Notes: generated by a model not told the origin, from the sequence alone. Positions 9,796 to 22,014 are shown, counted from the stretch's first letter. The stretch is 64,000 nt of DNA from Rhizobium halophilum (GCF_021648825.1 NZ_JAKJHS010000011.1:56564-120563); one strand, 5' to 3'. A program made the numbers and translations.

Positions 9796-10860
9796 ATGGA
9801 GTTCAACCAATTCTTTCCGCCCCATGATGGGATCAGCCTGCGCGAGTTGGCATCTCATCTCGGGGCTGATCTCCTTGATGATTCGGCAGGTGACCGTCGG
9901 ATCCGATCGGTCGCGCCCGTCGCGCGTGCGGTGGAAGGGCAAATCTGCTATCTCCGCTCGCGCAAGTCCCGCGGGGACCTTTCAACCTGTCGGGCGTCGG
10001 CGATTATCTGCGAAGGCGCCATAAGGCCCCTGGTTCCAGACCATATACCGGTGCTGCTATCTCCTAAGCCGGAAACGGCTTTTGCCATTGCCGGTGCCCT
10101 TCTGCATCCGAACGCTATGCGCCCCGCGCCGGTCGTCTCTGATCTGGCAGGTGTTCATCCAGCCTCGCATGTTGATCCCACGGCGAGGCTAGAGCAGGAC
10201 GTTGAGGTGGAGCCGATGGCGGTTGTGGGAGCAAGGGCCGAGATCGGTTCCGGCACTCGGATCGGCGCTGGTGCCGTCATCGGGGCAGATGTGAAGATCG
10301 GTCGCGGGTGCACCATTGCACCCGGTGCGACCGTGCTGGCGGCGTTCCTCGGCAATGGCGTCATCATCCACAACGGTGCCCGCGTTGGCCAGGACGGCTT
10401 CGGCTATGCACCTGGACCACGCGGCATGCTCAAGGTCGTTCAGGTCGGTCGGGTTATCATCCAGGACAACGTGGAGATTGGTGCCAATACCACGATTGAT
10501 CGCGGCACCATGGACGATACGGTGATCGGCGAGGGAACCAAGATCGACAACCTCGTTCAGGTCGGCCACAACGTTCGCATCGGACGTCACTGTGGCATCG
10601 TCAGCGGGGTCGGCATTGCCGGTTCCACCACCATCGGCGACGGTGTGATGATCGGCGGTGCTTCAGGCGTCAATGGCCACATCACCATCGGAGACGGTGC
10701 TCAGATCGCTGCGATGAGCGGTGTTATCGCTGACGTGCCGGCAGGTGCGCGCTTTGGCGGCATTCCCGCAAGGCCCTTGAAGGACTTTCTGCGCGATGTG
10801 GCGGAAGCACTTTCGCGCTCGGATGAGCGGTCCAGGCGTAAAGGAGACAAGAATGAATGA
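9796..10860 (+). CDS. lpxD: UDP-3-O-(3-hydroxyacyl)glucosamine N-acyltransferase
   Basis: A 354-residue enzyme of the third committed lipid A step, adding the N-linked hydroxyacyl chain. An N-terminal uridine-binding domain (about 1-100) precedes a left-handed beta-helix of hexapeptide repeats (about 110-320) containing the catalytic histidine segment ([12 protein letters not shown]). The ATG at 9796 gives the family N-terminus ([19 protein letters not shown]). Its 3' end overlaps fabZ by 8 bases. Confidence 0.97.
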   Translation: MEFNQFFPPHDGISLRELASHLGADLLDDSAGDRRIRSVAPVARAVEGQICYLRSRKSRGDLSTCRASAIICEGAIRPLVPDHIPVLLSPKPETAFAIAGALLHPNAMRPAPVVSDLAGVHPASHVDPTARLEQDVEVEPMAVVGARAEIGSGTRIGAGAVIGADVKIGRGCTIAPGATVLAAFLGNGVIIHNGARVGQDGFGYAPGPRGMLKVVQVGRVIIQDNVEIGANTTIDRGTMDDTVIGEGTKIDNLVQVGHNVRIGRHCGIVSGVGIAGSTTIGDGVMIGGASGVNGHITIGDGAQIAAMSGVIADVPAGARFGGIPARPLKDFLRDVAEALSRSDERSRRKGDKNE

Positions 10861-11320
10861 AGAAACGGGCAAGACGCTCGGTGCCGCCGATATCCTCGAG
10901 ATCATGAAACTGCTGCCGCACCGGTATCCGTTCCTTCTGGTGGACCGGATTATCGAGATCGACGGTGATGATTCGGCTATCGGAATAAAAAACGTCACGG
11001 CCAATGAACCGCATTTCACCGGCCATTTCCCCGACCAGCCCATCATGCCTGGCGTTCTGCTTGTGGAGGGCATGGCGCAGACTGCAGGCGCCATATGCGC
11101 GCGCAAGGAAGGCGAGGGCGGCAATCTGGTTTATTTCATGACCATTGACAACGCCCGCTTCCGCAAGCCTGTCGTTCCCGGTGATCGTGTCGAATTTCAC
11201 GTCAGGAAGCAGAAACAGCGTGGGAACATCTGGAAGTTCCATTGCGAAGCGATGGTCGATGGGGCACTTGTCGCCGAGGCCGACATCGGCGCCATGATTC
11301 GCCGCAAGGAAGGCGCATGA
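10853..11320 (+). CDS. fabZ: 3-hydroxyacyl-[ACP] dehydratase FabZ
   Basis: A 155-residue hot-dog-fold dehydratase of fatty acid elongation. The motif [14 protein letters not shown] near residue 20 and the catalytic segment [20 protein letters not shown] (His and Glu) are intact. AAAGGAG precedes the ATG at 10853 inside the end of lpxD. Its stop overlaps the lpxA ATG (ATGA), so lpxD-fabZ-lpxA should be translated together, balancing acyl-ACP use between phospholipid and lipid A. Confidence 0.97.
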   Translation: MNEETGKTLGAADILEIMKLLPHRYPFLLVDRIIEIDGDDSAIGIKNVTANEPHFTGHFPDQPIMPGVLLVEGMAQTAGAICARKEGEGGNLVYFMTIDNARFRKPVVPGDRVEFHVRKQKQRGNIWKFHCEAMVDGALVAEADIGAMIRRKEGA

Positions 11321-12132
11321 CTCGGATTGCCGCGAGTGCTCGCATTCATCCCATGGCCGTCGTCGATGATGGCGCCGTGATCGGCGAAAACGTCTCGATC
11401 GGCCCCTTCTGCACGGTCGGTTCGCACGTTGTTTTGAAGGATGATGTACACCTCATCTCCCATGCCGTCGTCAGCGGGAAGACCGAAATCGGTCGCGGCT
11501 CGCGTATTTTTCCGATGGCAGTCATCGGAGGTGTGTCGCAGAGCCTGCACGAAGCAGGTGAAGATTCCACCCTCACCATTGGCGAGAACTGCACCATGCG
11601 AGAGGGAGTGACCATCAACTGCGGTACGGTTGGCGGCGGCGGTAAGACCGTTGTTGGTGACAACTGTCTCCTGCTGGCAAATTCTCACGTCGCGCACGAC
11701 TGCATTCTGGGCAACGGGATCATCATGTCGAACAACGTGATGCTTGCCGGCCATGTGAAGGTGGGCGATCACGCCATTCTTGGGGGTGGTTCGGCCGTCC
11801 ATCAGTTCAACCGCATTGGGCGCAACGCCTTCGTCGGCGGTCTCTCCGCCGTAAACTATGATGTCATCCCTTATGGGATGCTGAATGGCAACCCAGGCAT
11901 TCTGAATGGCCTGAATGTCGTCGGCATGACCCGCGCCGGCATTGAACGTGCTACCATCCACCGCGTCCGCCGCGCCTTCAAGCAGATCTTCGAAGGCGAG
12001 GGCAATGTCCGGAATAATGCTGCGGCAATTCGGGAGGAGTATGCTGACTGCAAGGAAGTGGTGGAGATCCTAGATTTCATCGCCGCCGACAGCGATCGTG
12101 CATTGTCCTCTCCCTTCCGCGGCAAAGCCTGA
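11317..12132 (+). CDS. lpxA: UDP-N-acetylglucosamine acyltransferase
   Basis: A 271-residue first enzyme of lipid A synthesis, transferring a hydroxyacyl chain from ACP to UDP-GlcNAc. Hexapeptide repeats start at residue 1 ([15 protein letters not shown]) and run to about residue 190. The catalytic histidine lies in the [12 protein letters not shown] region. A helical C-terminal domain follows ([19 protein letters not shown]). ATGA overlap with fabZ. Confidence 0.97.
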   Translation: MTRIAASARIHPMAVVDDGAVIGENVSIGPFCTVGSHVVLKDDVHLISHAVVSGKTEIGRGSRIFPMAVIGGVSQSLHEAGEDSTLTIGENCTMREGVTINCGTVGGGGKTVVGDNCLLLANSHVAHDCILGNGIIMSNNVMLAGHVKVGDHAILGGGSAVHQFNRIGRNAFVGGLSAVNYDVIPYGMLNGNPGILNGLNVVGMTRAGIERATIHRVRRAFKQIFEGEGNVRNNAAAIREEYADCKEVVEILDFIAADSDRALSSPFRGKA

Positions 12133-13018
12133 CGCCGTGCCCGGCCCTGCGGGACCTGAAGCAAGGGGGCGACTTGCGATTGTCGCTGGATGGGGACAAT
12201 TGCCGCTCTACCTCGCCCAGGCGGCCCGTGTCGCAGGCGACGAGCCGGTGATCGTTGCTTTGTCCAACGAGGCGGACCAGAGCTTTGAGAGCTTCGAGAC
12301 ACTGCGAACGGGTGTTGGGGATCTCGCCGGGATCGAACGCTTCCTGAGGGAAAAACGGGTTGGCCGGGTTGTCATGTCAGGAGCCGTTCGGCGCCGGCCG
12401 GAATGGCGCGACATCCGTCCGACACTGAAGACGTTCGTGCGGGTGCCGGCAGTCGTGCGGACGCTTTTGTCTGGCGGTGATGACACGGTTCTGCAGATGG
12501 TGATCCGCTTGTTCGAGGGCATGGGGTGCCGTGTGGTCGGGGCCCATGATATCGCTCCCGACCTTCTGGCTCGCACCGGTGCCCTCACGGCTCTCTCGCC
12601 ATCGGCGGACGATCTTCGCGACATCGAGGAGGGTATCAAGGCTGCGCTCGCTTTGGGTGAACTCGACATCGGGCAGGGCGCCGTCAGCGTCGGCGGGCGG
12701 GTCGTTGCCTTGGAGGGGGTCGAGGGAACGGATCGCATGCTGGAACGCGTGGCGACCTTGCGTCGTGAGGGACGGATCTCGCGCCGCCGCCGCGGCGTTC
12801 TGGTCAAGCTCTGCAAGCCCCAGCAGGATATGCGGGCGGATTTGCCCGCCATCGGCATATCGACTGTTACCAACGCCGCACGCGCCGGTTTGGCAGGGAT
12901 CGCCGTTGAGGCCGGGCGGGCGCTGGTGCTCGACGAACAAGCCGTAGTCGCGGCTGCCGACAACGCCGGGCTCTTTATTGGCGGGATTGATCTCAAGCTT
13001 CCTCGACGAGGGCTTTGA
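12098..13018 (+). CDS. lpxI: UDP-2,3-diacylglucosamine pyrophosphatase LpxI (DUF1009)
   Basis: A product of up to 306 residues resembling LpxI, the alphaproteobacterial replacement for LpxH that hydrolyses UDP-diacylglucosamine to lipid X. The N-terminal [18 protein letters not shown] and the C-terminal catalytic-domain segments GADIAPD-like [32 protein letters not shown] and [13 protein letters not shown] are typical. The start is uncertain: GTG at 12098 overlaps lpxA, while GTG at 12137 lies just after the lpxA stop and gives a more usual length. Position between lpxA and lpxB supports the assignment. Confidence 0.93.
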   Translation: MHCPLPSAAKPDAVPGPAGPEARGRLAIVAGWGQLPLYLAQAARVAGDEPVIVALSNEADQSFESFETLRTGVGDLAGIERFLREKRVGRVVMSGAVRRRPEWRDIRPTLKTFVRVPAVVRTLLSGGDDTVLQMVIRLFEGMGCRVVGAHDIAPDLLARTGALTALSPSADDLRDIEEGIKAALALGELDIGQGAVSVGGRVVALEGVEGTDRMLERVATLRREGRISRRRRGVLVKLCKPQQDMRADLPAIGISTVTNAARAGLAGIAVEAGRALVLDEQAVVAAADNAGLFIGGIDLKLPRRGL

Positions 13019-14193
13019 TGACAGGAAAAGCACTGAAGGTTGCCATTGTTGCCGGAGAGGTTTCCGGCGACCTCTTGGGGGGAGATCTCGCCGCCGCGTT
13101 GAAGGCCGCTCATCCAGGCCCGGTTGAGCTTCTCGGCGTGGGTGGGGACGAACTGCAGGCTCAAGGATTGCGGTCGCTCTTCGACTTCTCCGAACTCTCC
13201 ATCATGGGCGTCACCCAAGTCCTCCAGCGCCTGCCGCAGTTGCTGCGTCGCATCCGGCAGACGGCAGAGATGATCGTCGCAGCGCGACCGGATGTCCTCG
13301 TCATCGTCGATAGTCCCGATTTTACCCACCGGGTTGCAAAGCGGGTGAGGGCGGCGCTGCCCGATCTGCCGATCATCGACTATGTCTGCCCCAGCGTTTG
13401 GGCGTGGAAGGAGTACCGAGCGCGGGCGATGGTGCCTTATATCGACCACGTCCTGGGGATCTTGCCCTTCGAGCCGCCGACGATGGACCGCCTCGGCGGC
13501 CCGCCGACGACGTTCATCGGCCACCGCCTGACAAGCGATCCTGCGGTGCTGAAGGTGCGTGCATTGCGCAAGGAACAGTCGGTCAAGCAGCCGGGAGAGC
13601 ACCGCACGATCATGCTGCTTCCCGGATCCAGATCGGCAGAGATCCGGCAATTGCTGCCAATCTTCGGGCAGGCAGCGGCAGCCTTCGTTGAACGCAATGG
13701 CCCGACACGGTTTGTATTGCCGACAGTGCCGCGCCAGGAGACCTTGGTCCGCCAGATCGTGAAGTCCCTGCCGGTGCAGCCGCATGTCAGCGTTTCTGCC
13801 GAAGAGAAATGGGCGGCGTTTGCCGAAGCCGATGCGGCGCTTGCGGCCTCAGGCACGGTGATCCTCGAATTGGCATTGGCGGGTGTGCCGGTCGTATCGG
13901 CCTATAAGGCTGATTGGCTGATCACGATGATGTCCAAGCGCATCAAGATCTGGAGCGCTGCCCTGCCGAACCTGATTGCCGACTATCCGGTCATTCCGGA
14001 ATACATCAACGAGATGGTGCGGCCCGGTAGCCTGTGCCGCTGGGCGGAGCGCCTGTCGATGGATACGGCGCAGCGGCGAGCAATGGTGGAGGGCTACGAC
14101 GTCACATGGGGGCGTCTACAGACGCAAGTCCCTCCCGGCGAAGCGGCCGCCGGAATTGTTCTTGAAGTCATGGAACGAAAAAAGCCCGGTTGA
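13018..14193 (+). CDS. lpxB: Lipid-A-disaccharide synthase
   Basis: A 391-residue GT19 glycosyltransferase that condenses UDP-diacylglucosamine with lipid X. The N-terminus (LKVAIVAGEVSGDLLGG) carries the family's nucleotide-sugar fold, followed by DYVCPSVWAWKEYRARAM and LLPGSRSAEIRQLLPI. The ATG at 13018 overlaps the lpxI TGA by one base. The stop codon lies inside the loop of the terminator shared with gltA. Confidence 0.97.
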   Translation: MTGKALKVAIVAGEVSGDLLGGDLAAALKAAHPGPVELLGVGGDELQAQGLRSLFDFSELSIMGVTQVLQRLPQLLRRIRQTAEMIVAARPDVLVIVDSPDFTHRVAKRVRAALPDLPIIDYVCPSVWAWKEYRARAMVPYIDHVLGILPFEPPTMDRLGGPPTTFIGHRLTSDPAVLKVRALRKEQSVKQPGEHRTIMLLPGSRSAEIRQLLPIFGQAAAAFVERNGPTRFVLPTVPRQETLVRQIVKSLPVQPHVSVSAEEKWAAFAEADAALAASGTVILELALAGVPVVSAYKADWLITMMSKRIKIWSAALPNLIADYPVIPEYINEMVRPGSLCRWAERLSMDTAQRRAMVEGYDVTWGRLQTQVPPGEAAAGIVLEVMERKKPG

Positions 14194-14205
14194 TACCGGG
14201 CTTTT
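14180..14205. terminator. Bidirectional terminator between lpxB and gltA
   Basis: AAAAGCCCGG and CCGGGCTTTT form a perfect 10-base stem with a 6-base loop that contains the lpxB stop codon. A-run before and T-run after make it work on both strands, serving the convergent genes lpxB and gltA. Confidence 0.88.
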
Positions 14206-14222
14206 CGTGTGGGTCTTAGTGA

Positions 14223-15512
14223 TTATCGCTTCGACACGGGCGTATAGTCGCGCTGCGGCGCGCCGGTGTAGAGCTGGCGCGGGCGGCCGATGCGCTGCTG
14301 CGGGTCTTCGATCATCTCTGCCCACTGTGCGATCCAGCCGACTGTCCGGGCGAGCGCAAAGAGAACGGTGAACATCGTGGTCGGGAAGCCCATCGCCTTC
14401 AATGTGATGCCCGAGTAGAAGTCGATGTTCGGATAGAGCTTCTTCTCGATGAAGTATTCGTCCGTGAGCGCGATCCGTTCGAGTTCCATGGCAACCTGCA
14501 GCAGCGGGTCGTCCTTGTGGCCGAGCTCTCCGAGGACCTCGTGCGTTGTCTTCTGCATGATCTTGGCGCGCGGGTCGTAGTTCTTGTAGACGCGGTGGCC
14601 AAAGCCCATCAGGCGGAACGGGTCATTCTTGTCCTTGGCGCGGGCGATATACTCGGGGATACGGTCAACGGTGCCGATCTCGGAGAGCATGTTGAGCGCC
14701 GCCTCATTGGCGCCACCGTGGGCCGGACCCCAGAGGCAGGCGATGCCAGCCGCGATGCATGCAAACGGATTGGCGCCAGAAGAGCCGGCAAGGCGAACGG
14801 TCGAGGTGGACGCGTTCTGCTCGTGGTCCGCATGCAGGATGAAGATGCGGTCCATTGCCCGAGCGAGAACCGGGTTGACCTTGTAGTCCTCACAGGGGAC
14901 GGCGAAGCACATGTGAAGGAAGTTCGCTGCGTAATCGAGATCGTTCTTTGGATAAACGAAGGGCTGGCCAATATGGTACTTGTACGCCATTGCAGCGATC
15001 GTCGGCATCTTCGCGATCATGCGCAGCGAAGCGACCATGCGCTGGTGCGGATCCGTGATGTCGGTCGAGTCGTGATAGAAGGCGGACAGGGCGCCGACGC
15101 AGCCGCACATGACGGCCATCGGGTGGGCGTCACGGCGAAAACCGGTGAAGAAGCGCGTCATCTGTTCGTGCACCATGGTGTGGTGCGTGACGCGGTAGTC
15201 GAAGTCCTTCTTCTGCGCCGCAGTCGGCAGTTCACCGTAAAGGAGCAGATAGCAGGTTTCCAGGAAGTCGCCGTGTTCGGCGAGCTGCTCGATGGGATAC
15301 CCGCGGTGGAGGAGAATGCCGTTGTCACCGTCGATAAAGGTAATCTTGGATTCGCAGGAGGCCGTCGAAGTGAAACCCGGATCGTAGGTGAAGGCGCCGG
15401 TCTGCTTGTAGAGGCTGCCGATGTCGATGACGTCCGGTCCGATCGTCCCAGATTTTACACTGAGATCGACGTTCTTATCACCTAGTACCAGATTTGCGCT
15501 TCTGTCGGTCAT
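14223..15512 (-). CDS. gltA: Citrate synthase (type II)
   Basis: A 429-residue hexameric-type citrate synthase, condensing acetyl-CoA and oxaloacetate at the entry of the TCA cycle. Family segments include the acidic GDKNVDLSV start, [31 protein letters not shown] (catalytic His region) and [17 protein letters not shown]. The ATG at 15512 is preceded by TGGAGG. A longer frame to 15548 has no coding support. It is convergent with lpxB and divergent from comEC; gltX, often next to gltA in related genomes, is not present here. Confidence 0.97.
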   Translation of the reverse strand: MTDRSANLVLGDKNVDLSVKSGTIGPDVIDIGSLYKQTGAFTYDPGFTSTASCESKITFIDGDNGILLHRGYPIEQLAEHGDFLETCYLLLYGELPTAAQKKDFDYRVTHHTMVHEQMTRFFTGFRRDAHPMAVMCGCVGALSAFYHDSTDITDPHQRMVASLRMIAKMPTIAAMAYKYHIGQPFVYPKNDLDYAANFLHMCFAVPCEDYKVNPVLARAMDRIFILHADHEQNASTSTVRLAGSSGANPFACIAAGIACLWGPAHGGANEAALNMLSEIGTVDRIPEYIARAKDKNDPFRLMGFGHRVYKNYDPRAKIMQKTTHEVLGELGHKDDPLLQVAMELERIALTDEYFIEKKLYPNIDFYSGITLKAMGFPTTMFTVLFALARTVGWIAQWAEMIEDPQQRIGRPRQLYTGAPQRDYTPVSKR

Positions 15513-15786
15513 GTGATCCTCCAACCTGTTGGCGGCGTAGCGTATCAAAACGCCACAGAATTAAGCGTAGCAACGTAGCTATATGATCCGGTGGCTGCTG
15601 CCAAGCACTGCTGATGTCTAATTGTGCAATGCAGAAAGCAAGTTTTCCCAAGCCCTGAAACGGGGTTAAAGAAGAGTCACGAGCACCAGGCAGCCCCTCC
15701 GGCGGCCCGGCTTTGGGCACAGGCGCGGGTTGCATTTTGGCCTTTCCGGTTGCATGCTCTCGACGTGGGGCGGGAGCTTGCCGCAG

Positions 15787-18282
15787 ATGCCGCAGGAGCA
15801 TGTCGTTCTTCTCGGATCGGAGTTGCAGGCGGCCTCTTCTTGCCGGAGGGACCGGCTCGCGCCAATCTTGGATCAGGAAGCACGACGGTGTTCCCCCACG
15901 CTCTCCCTTCGCCGACGGCTGTTGTTGCGACCTCACGCGAGTAGGGGAACGAGACAGACGTTCTCCGGTGCCCGCTTTCGGGCGCTGCTGGAGGAGGAGG
16001 TCAGCCACGGACATGCCTTCTTGTTTGTGCCCGTTCTCATCGGTGCGGGTGCCGCCTCCTGGTTTGCCGTTCCTTCCGATCCGCCAGCAGCGCTGATCTT
16101 CGGTCTGTGGCTCGTCCTCTGCTTGATTGGCATCATCAGCTACCGGAGAGTGGGACGCGTTCCTACCATGGCGCTCGCCTCTATCCTGTTTCTCTTGGGA
16201 GGCGTCCTGGCGCAGGTGGAGACATGGCGGGCGGCGACAGTGATCCTCGATGGACCGGTGACGACCAACCTGACGGGGAAGGTCCAACGGCGCGAGGCAG
16301 CGGGGGAAGGCCGGTGGCGGTATTTTCTGGAGGTCACAGGGACGGCAAATCCTGCGTTGAAACGTCCGCCCGAGCGGGTTGTGCTACTGGTCCGGTCGAA
16401 ACACGAACCCTTCGCGGCCGGAGAGAAGATTGCCGGTCGCGCCAGGCTTTCGCCGCCTTCTGGACCCGCGCTGCCCCGCCTGAACGACTTTGCCTTCAGC
16501 ACCTACTTCGATCGTATCGGAGCGGTTGGCTTCTTCTATGGCGCGCCCGCGCGGATCCAGACCAGCCTGGAGGAGCGGCTGTCGCCCCGCGAAAGCTGGG
16601 CGAGCCATTTGGAGGCCCGCATATTTGCGTTGCGTGGGCAGATTGCGGAGCGAATTCGCGCAGTCGTCCCGGGAGATGCCGGGGCGTTCGCGGCCGCGAT
16701 TGTCACCGATGAGAGACGTGCTATTTCCAAGGAAACAACCGAGGCCCTCCGTGTATCGGGCCTCGCGCATATTGTGGCAATCTCCGGTCTCAACATGGCG
16801 CTCGCCGCCGGGATATTCTTTGTCGGATTGCGAACCTGTCTTGGTCTGCTGACCGGCTTTGCTCAGGCGTGGCCGATCAAGAAGATCGCGGCCTTCGGCG
16901 CGCTTCTAATGGCGACGGCCTACTACCTGATCTCGGGCTTCGCAGTTTCGGCCGAAAGGGCATATCTCATGATGTCCGTTATGCTGGTTGCGGTCCTTTT
17001 CGACCGGGCGGCGATCAGTCTGCGCAACGTTGCAATCTCGGCCATCATCATCATCGCCGTCTCGCCCTCCGAAGTCATGGGACCGAGCTTCCAGATGTCC
17101 TTTGCCGCGACCATCGCATTGGTCGCCGGCTACTCAGCCTGGAGCCAGTGGGTTTCCCGCGAGGAGCCGGAGCCTGCTGTTCTGATCAGGGGACGGCTGG
17201 CTCCAATGAAGGCGGGCTGGAACTTCATCGCCGGCATCTTCGTGACGTCGCTGATCGGAGGCGTTTCAACCGCGATATACTCGATGGATCACTTCCATCG
17301 CCTGGCAGGGTATGGGCTTGCTGCCAATCTCGCGGTGATGCCGATCATCTCCTTCCTGGTGATGCCTGTAGGGCTGATCGGGATGCTTCTGATGCCGTTT
17401 GGGCTGGAGGCTCCGTTCCTCAAGCTCATGGGAGGAGGCCTTGACGCGGTCATCGCCGTCGCGAAGCACGTCGCCACGTGGGGTGGCGAGGTCGGTGTCG
17501 GCCGACAGCATCCCTGGTTTTTGATCATCTCCTCTGCAGGCTTTCTGCTGCTCTGCCTGCTGAGGACACGTCTGCGGCTCATCGGTCTGCCGCTTTTGGC
17601 GTTCGCTTTCGTTCTGAGTTTTCAGGAGCAGCGCAAGCCGCCGCCTGACGTGCTTGTGTCGGAGGACGCAACGCTGGTGGTCCTTCTCGGGTCGGCGCCT
17701 TCAAGCAATCGCGCCAAGCCGGCGTCATTCATTTTCGATCAGTGGCAGCGCGCTCATCTGCTTGATGTTCCGCTCCCTCCGCAGATTTCCTCGGCCGGAG
17801 AGGTGCCTTTGCCGCCGGCGGATCTGAGGCAGGAGATCGATGGGCCGCAGATGGCGGTTATGCGGGAGGCGATGATGCGGGACCTGCATCTAGCAGGAAC
17901 GCGCGCCGGACGGTTCCATTGCCGCAAAAAACTATGGTGCACGGCGGTGACCGAGCAGAGGGTCAACGTGGTGACAATCGAGGATTGGCGTATGACCGGT
18001 CTCGGCTGTGACCTTGCCCACCTTGTCGTTGCACCCAGGGCTCGTTTCCACGAATGCCGCTCGGGCGCACTGCTGCTTTCGGGCGATGGGCTGCGAAAGA
18101 CAGGCGCGCTTGAAATCCGGCTCCGCGAATCTGCCGGCGCTTCAGGATGGAAAGCAGAGGCAGCAACCTGGGGCGTGAGGCGCCCGTGGACAGAGCACCG
18201 CCTCTACGACTGGCGCAGCGATGCGTTCAATCCCGCGATTCCGGCACCGGTAACGCATTTGATCAATGGTAGCGCCGAATAA
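15787..18282 (+). CDS. comEC: ComEC/Rec2-family membrane protein lacking a beta-lactamase-like domain
   Basis: A polytopic protein of about 831 residues. The DUF4131 region (about residues 100-230) is followed by the Competence domain with its signature ([20 protein letters not shown], then [18 protein letters not shown]) and about ten membrane segments. ComEC forms the inner-membrane channel for DNA uptake. After the last membrane helix only a short region of about 200 residues remains, without the HXHXDH metallo-beta-lactamase motif found in long ComEC proteins. The ATG at 15787 follows GGGAG, but an earlier in-frame start at 15730 is possible. It overlaps the convergent lexA by 20 bases. 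Confidence 0.88.
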   Translation: MPQEHVVLLGSELQAASSCRRDRLAPILDQEARRCSPTLSLRRRLLLRPHASRGTRQTFSGARFRALLEEEVSHGHAFLFVPVLIGAGAASWFAVPSDPPAALIFGLWLVLCLIGIISYRRVGRVPTMALASILFLLGGVLAQVETWRAATVILDGPVTTNLTGKVQRREAAGEGRWRYFLEVTGTANPALKRPPERVVLLVRSKHEPFAAGEKIAGRARLSPPSGPALPRLNDFAFSTYFDRIGAVGFFYGAPARIQTSLEERLSPRESWASHLEARIFALRGQIAERIRAVVPGDAGAFAAAIVTDERRAISKETTEALRVSGLAHIVAISGLNMALAAGIFFVGLRTCLGLLTGFAQAWPIKKIAAFGALLMATAYYLISGFAVSAERAYLMMSVMLVAVLFDRAAISLRNVAISAIIIIAVSPSEVMGPSFQMSFAATIALVAGYSAWSQWVSREEPEPAVLIRGRLAPMKAGWNFIAGIFVTSLIGGVSTAIYSMDHFHRLAGYGLAANLAVMPIISFLVMPVGLIGMLLMPFGLEAPFLKLMGGGLDAVIAVAKHVATWGGEVGVGRQHPWFLIISSAGFLLLCLLRTRLRLIGLPLLAFAFVLSFQEQRKPPPDVLVSEDATLVVLLGSAPSSNRAKPASFIFDQWQRAHLLDVPLPPQISSAGEVPLPPADLRQEIDGPQMAVMREAMMRDLHLAGTRAGRFHCRKKLWCTAVTEQRVNVVTIEDWRMTGLGCDLAHLVVAPRARFHECRSGALLLSGDGLRKTGALEIRLRESAGASGWKAEAATWGVRRPWTEHRLYDWRSDAFNPAIPAPVTHLINGSAE

Positions 18283-18982
18283 GCCCAACCAGCTTGCCCT
18301 GAACCTTCACCCGTTCGGCCGGCAGGATGCGTGTTTCATAAGCGGGGTTCGCGGCTTCGAGCGCGATCGAGGCGCCACGGCGGCGGAATCGCTTCAACGT
18401 CGCCTCCTCGTCGTCCACCAGCGCCACGACGATATCACCCGGGCCAGCGGTCTGCCCGTTGCGGATGATAACCGTGTCGCCATCGAGGATACCGGCCTCG
18501 ATCATCGAGTCGCCCTTTACTTCCAGCGCATAATGCTCGCCGCTGCCGAGCATTTCCGCCGGTACCGCAATGTCATGGGTGTTGTTCTGGATGGCCGAGA
18601 TTGGCACGCCGGCTGCGATACGGCCCATGACGGGAACCGTGGTGCTGCTACTCTCGTCATTGGCCGCAGCCCTGGCTGGGGCGGCTGGCGGAGCTTTTGT
18701 CTTGCCAAGACTGCCCTCGATGACACTCGGAGAGAAGCCCCGCCGCGGCTGCAGACTGCTGTTATAGGCCTCCGGCAGCTTGATAACTTCAAGTGCACGT
18801 GCCCGGTTCGGCAGGCGACGGATGAAACCGCGCTCTTCCAGCGCCGTGATCAGCCGGTGAATTCCGGATTTGGACGCGAGGTCGAGGGCGTCCTTCATCT
18901 CGTCGAAGGACGGCGGCACACCCGATTCCTTCATCCGCTCATGAATGAAGAGAAGCAGTTCCTGCTGTTTGCGCGTGAGCAT
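18263..18982 (-). CDS. lexA: SOS response transcriptional repressor LexA
   Basis: A 239-residue repressor-protease. The winged HTH occupies residues 1-65 ([20 protein letters not shown]), a linker rich in Ala/Pro/Ser follows, and the self-cleavage site is Ala124-Gly125 (RIAAGVP). The catalytic dyad is visible as Ser159 (KGDSMIEAG) and Lys197 (EATLKRF). The start at 18982 gives the family N-terminus; an open extension upstream crosses the operator and is not coding. SOS-box sequences lie immediately upstream, consistent with autoregulation. Confidence 0.97.
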   Translation of the reverse strand: MLTRKQQELLLFIHERMKESGVPPSFDEMKDALDLASKSGIHRLITALEERGFIRRLPNRARALEVIKLPEAYNSSLQPRRGFSPSVIEGSLGKTKAPPAAPARAAANDESSSTTVPVMGRIAAGVPISAIQNNTHDIAVPAEMLGSGEHYALEVKGDSMIEAGILDGDTVIIRNGQTAGPGDIVVALVDDEEATLKRFRRRGASIALEAANPAYETRILPAERVKVQGKLVGLIRRYH

Positions 18983-19009
18983 CGGGTTCCTCTGAGGTGA
19001 AACAAATAC

Positions 19010-19040
19010 GGAACAGACTGTATCTGTTCCACATGTGTTC
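19010..19040. promoter_or_regulatory. SOS operator upstream of lexA
   Basis: GTTC at 19026-19029 and GTTC at 19037-19040 form the alphaproteobacterial LexA box GTTC-N7-GTTC. A partly overlapping 21-base palindrome with 8-base arms (GGAACAGA / TCTGTTCC, 19010-19030) shares the first GTTC. The pair lies 28-58 bases before the lexA start, the expected place for autorepression. Confidence 0.85.
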
Positions 19041-19201
19041 CGCAAGGGGAAAGTTCCCGACGACCGGCTGTATCCGCGCAATTGGCGTGACAGGCTTCCG
19101 CCTTGCTGCTAATGACGTGCCGTTCTTGCGCCAGCACGACCGCCGGGTCGTGGCGAACGCCATTGGGCAAGATGTTTTGTTTGTCTTCGAGGAGTGAAGC
19201 G

Positions 19202-20050
19202 ATGGGCATGAGCCCCAATTCCGAAGTCCAGGTCGGCGAGGGTGACGGTCGCGTGCTTTTCTCCCAGAAGGCGCGCTTCTCGCTGATCGCAGGGCCCTGC
19301 CAGATGGAGAGCCGCGACCACGCCTTCATGATCGCCGGCGCGCTGAAGGAGCTCTGCGGAAAGCTCGGCATCGGCCTCGTCTACAAGTCTTCCTTCGACA
19401 AGGCGAACCGCACTTCGATTTCCGGCAAACGCGGCATCGGGCTTGAGAAGGCGATGGAGATTTTCGCGGACCTCAAGACAGAGTTCGGCTTCCCGGTCCT
19501 GACCGATATCCATACGGAAGAGCAGTGTGCGCTCGTGGCGCCGACGGTCGACATCCTGCAGATCCCGGCCTTCCTGAGCCGCCAGACGGACCTGTTGGTT
19601 GCAGCCGCAAAGACCGGACGCGTCATCAACGTCAAGAAGGGCCAGTTCCTCGCGCCCTGGGACATGAAGAACGTGCTGGCGAAGTTCACCGAGAGCGGCA
19701 ACCCCAACGTACTTCTTTGCGAGCGCGGCGCCTCCTTCGGCTACAACACGCTCGTCTCCGATATGCGCTCGCTGCCGATCATGGCCGCGATGGGCTCGCC
19801 CGTCGTCTTCGATGCGACTCACTCGGTGCAGCAGCCGGGCGGGCAGGGTGGTTCGTCGGGCGGACAGCGCGAGTTTGTCGAGACGCTCGCCCGCGCAGCC
19901 GTCGCCGTCGGCGTCGCCGGCCTCTTCATCGAGACGCATGAGGATCCGGACAACGCGCCGTCGGATGGCCCCAACATGGTGCATCTGAAGGACATGCCGC
20001 GGCTTCTGGAAAAGCTGCTGGCCTATGATTCCGTGACCAAGAGCGCTTGA
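19202..20050 (+). CDS. kdsA: 3-deoxy-8-phosphooctulonate synthase (KDO8P synthase)
   Basis: A 282-residue TIM-barrel enzyme that condenses phosphoenolpyruvate with arabinose-5-phosphate to make KDO-8-phosphate for the lipopolysaccharide core. Signature segments are [16 protein letters not shown] near residue 25, [10 protein letters not shown] near residue 65 and [23 protein letters not shown] precedes the ATG at 19202. It lies 85 bases upstream of eno, and together the two connect PEP production with its use. Confidence 0.97.
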   Translation: MGMSPNSEVQVGEGDGRVLFSQKARFSLIAGPCQMESRDHAFMIAGALKELCGKLGIGLVYKSSFDKANRTSISGKRGIGLEKAMEIFADLKTEFGFPVLTDIHTEEQCALVAPTVDILQIPAFLSRQTDLLVAAAKTGRVINVKKGQFLAPWDMKNVLAKFTESGNPNVLLCERGASFGYNTLVSDMRSLPIMAAMGSPVVFDATHSVQQPGGQGGSSGGQREFVETLARAAVAVGVAGLFIETHEDPDNAPSDGPNMVHLKDMPRLLEKLLAYDSVTKSA

Positions 20051-20066
20051 GCAGCCGCGATTGTAA

Positions 20067-21410
<1,344 letters not shown>

Positions 21411-21436
21411 GCCAAGCCTTCCAGAAGCGAACTTCG

Positions 21437-21461
21437 AAAGCCCGGTTCTGCCGGGCTTTTT
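21437..21461 (+). terminator. Rho-independent terminator after eno
   Basis: AAAGCCCGG / CCGGGCTTT with a 5-base loop and a run of five Ts lies 27 bases past the eno stop. Confidence 0.9.
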
Positions 21462-21545
21462 CATGTCCGGCCTTTGGTCAACCATTGCTTAAGCAAGTTC
21501 TGCGAATTTGAAGCGTCGTAATGCGTTACAGAGGTGTCGCGGGGC

Positions 21546-21863
21546 ATGTGGACCAAGCATCACAAGGAAAGAAAACTCGGTCGCTTCGTTCTTCCGCTCA
21601 TCACTGTCGCCTTCCTCTCCTATTTCGGCTACCATTCGCTTCATGGCGAGCTCGGTCTCGTGGCGACGGAAAAGTTCGAGCGTCAGCGGCTCGAGCGGCA
21701 GGCGGAGCTCGAGGCGCTGACTGAGAGGCGCGTGGCGCTCGAGCGCCAGGTTCAGCTGCTGAGCGACGGATCGCTCGAGAAGGACATGCTGGACGAGATC
21801 GCCCGCTACCAGCTCAACGTCTCCCGCGAAGACGAAATTGTCATATTCAACAACTACTTCTAG
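21546..21863 (+). CDS. FtsB/DivIC-family septum formation initiator
   Basis: A 105-residue small membrane protein. A basic N-terminus (MWTKHHKERKLGRF) is followed by one membrane segment (about residues 15-32, VLPLITVAFLSYFGYHSL). A coiled coil follows (KFERQRLERQAELEALTERR), and the C-terminus is acidic. This is the architecture of FtsB/DivIC proteins, which join FtsL and FtsQ at the division septum. Position between eno and the pdh operon matches the eno-ftsB pairing of many proteobacteria. GTG at 21534 is an alternative start; ATG 21546 with GAGG upstream is preferred. Confidence 0.85.
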   Translation: MWTKHHKERKLGRFVLPLITVAFLSYFGYHSLHGELGLVATEKFERQRLERQAELEALTERRVALERQVQLLSDGSLEKDMLDEIARYQLNVSREDEIVIFNNYF

Positions 21864-21885
21864 ATTAACTCGATTGTAGTTAATC
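21863..21885. promoter_or_regulatory. AT-rich inverted repeat upstream of pdhA
   Basis: GATTAACT and AGTTAATC form 8-base inverted arms around a 7-base spacer, starting on the last base of the preceding gene's stop codon, in a locally AT-rich 151-base gap before pdhA. It could be a regulator site or a weak terminator; no T run follows. Confidence 0.4.
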
Positions 21886-22014
21886 TGACTTTCACTAACA
21901 ATATCATAGGTTTGGACGGAATGCGTGCCATGCATTTATGGCATTGCTGGGGTGCTGTTTCTTCCCTATGGTGACGCTCAGAAATGACACAATGCAGCAC
22001 AAAGGGAGGGATGA

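Noticed and set aside
15578..15604. TTGGCA and TATAGC as a gltA promoter on the minus strand
   Set aside because: Spacing of 15 bases and poor -10 match make it too weak to list.
15478..16287. A 269-codon minus-strand frame between gltA and comEC
   Set aside because: Overlaps the gltA start and comEC N-terminus; Arg/Pro/Gln-rich shadow without domains.
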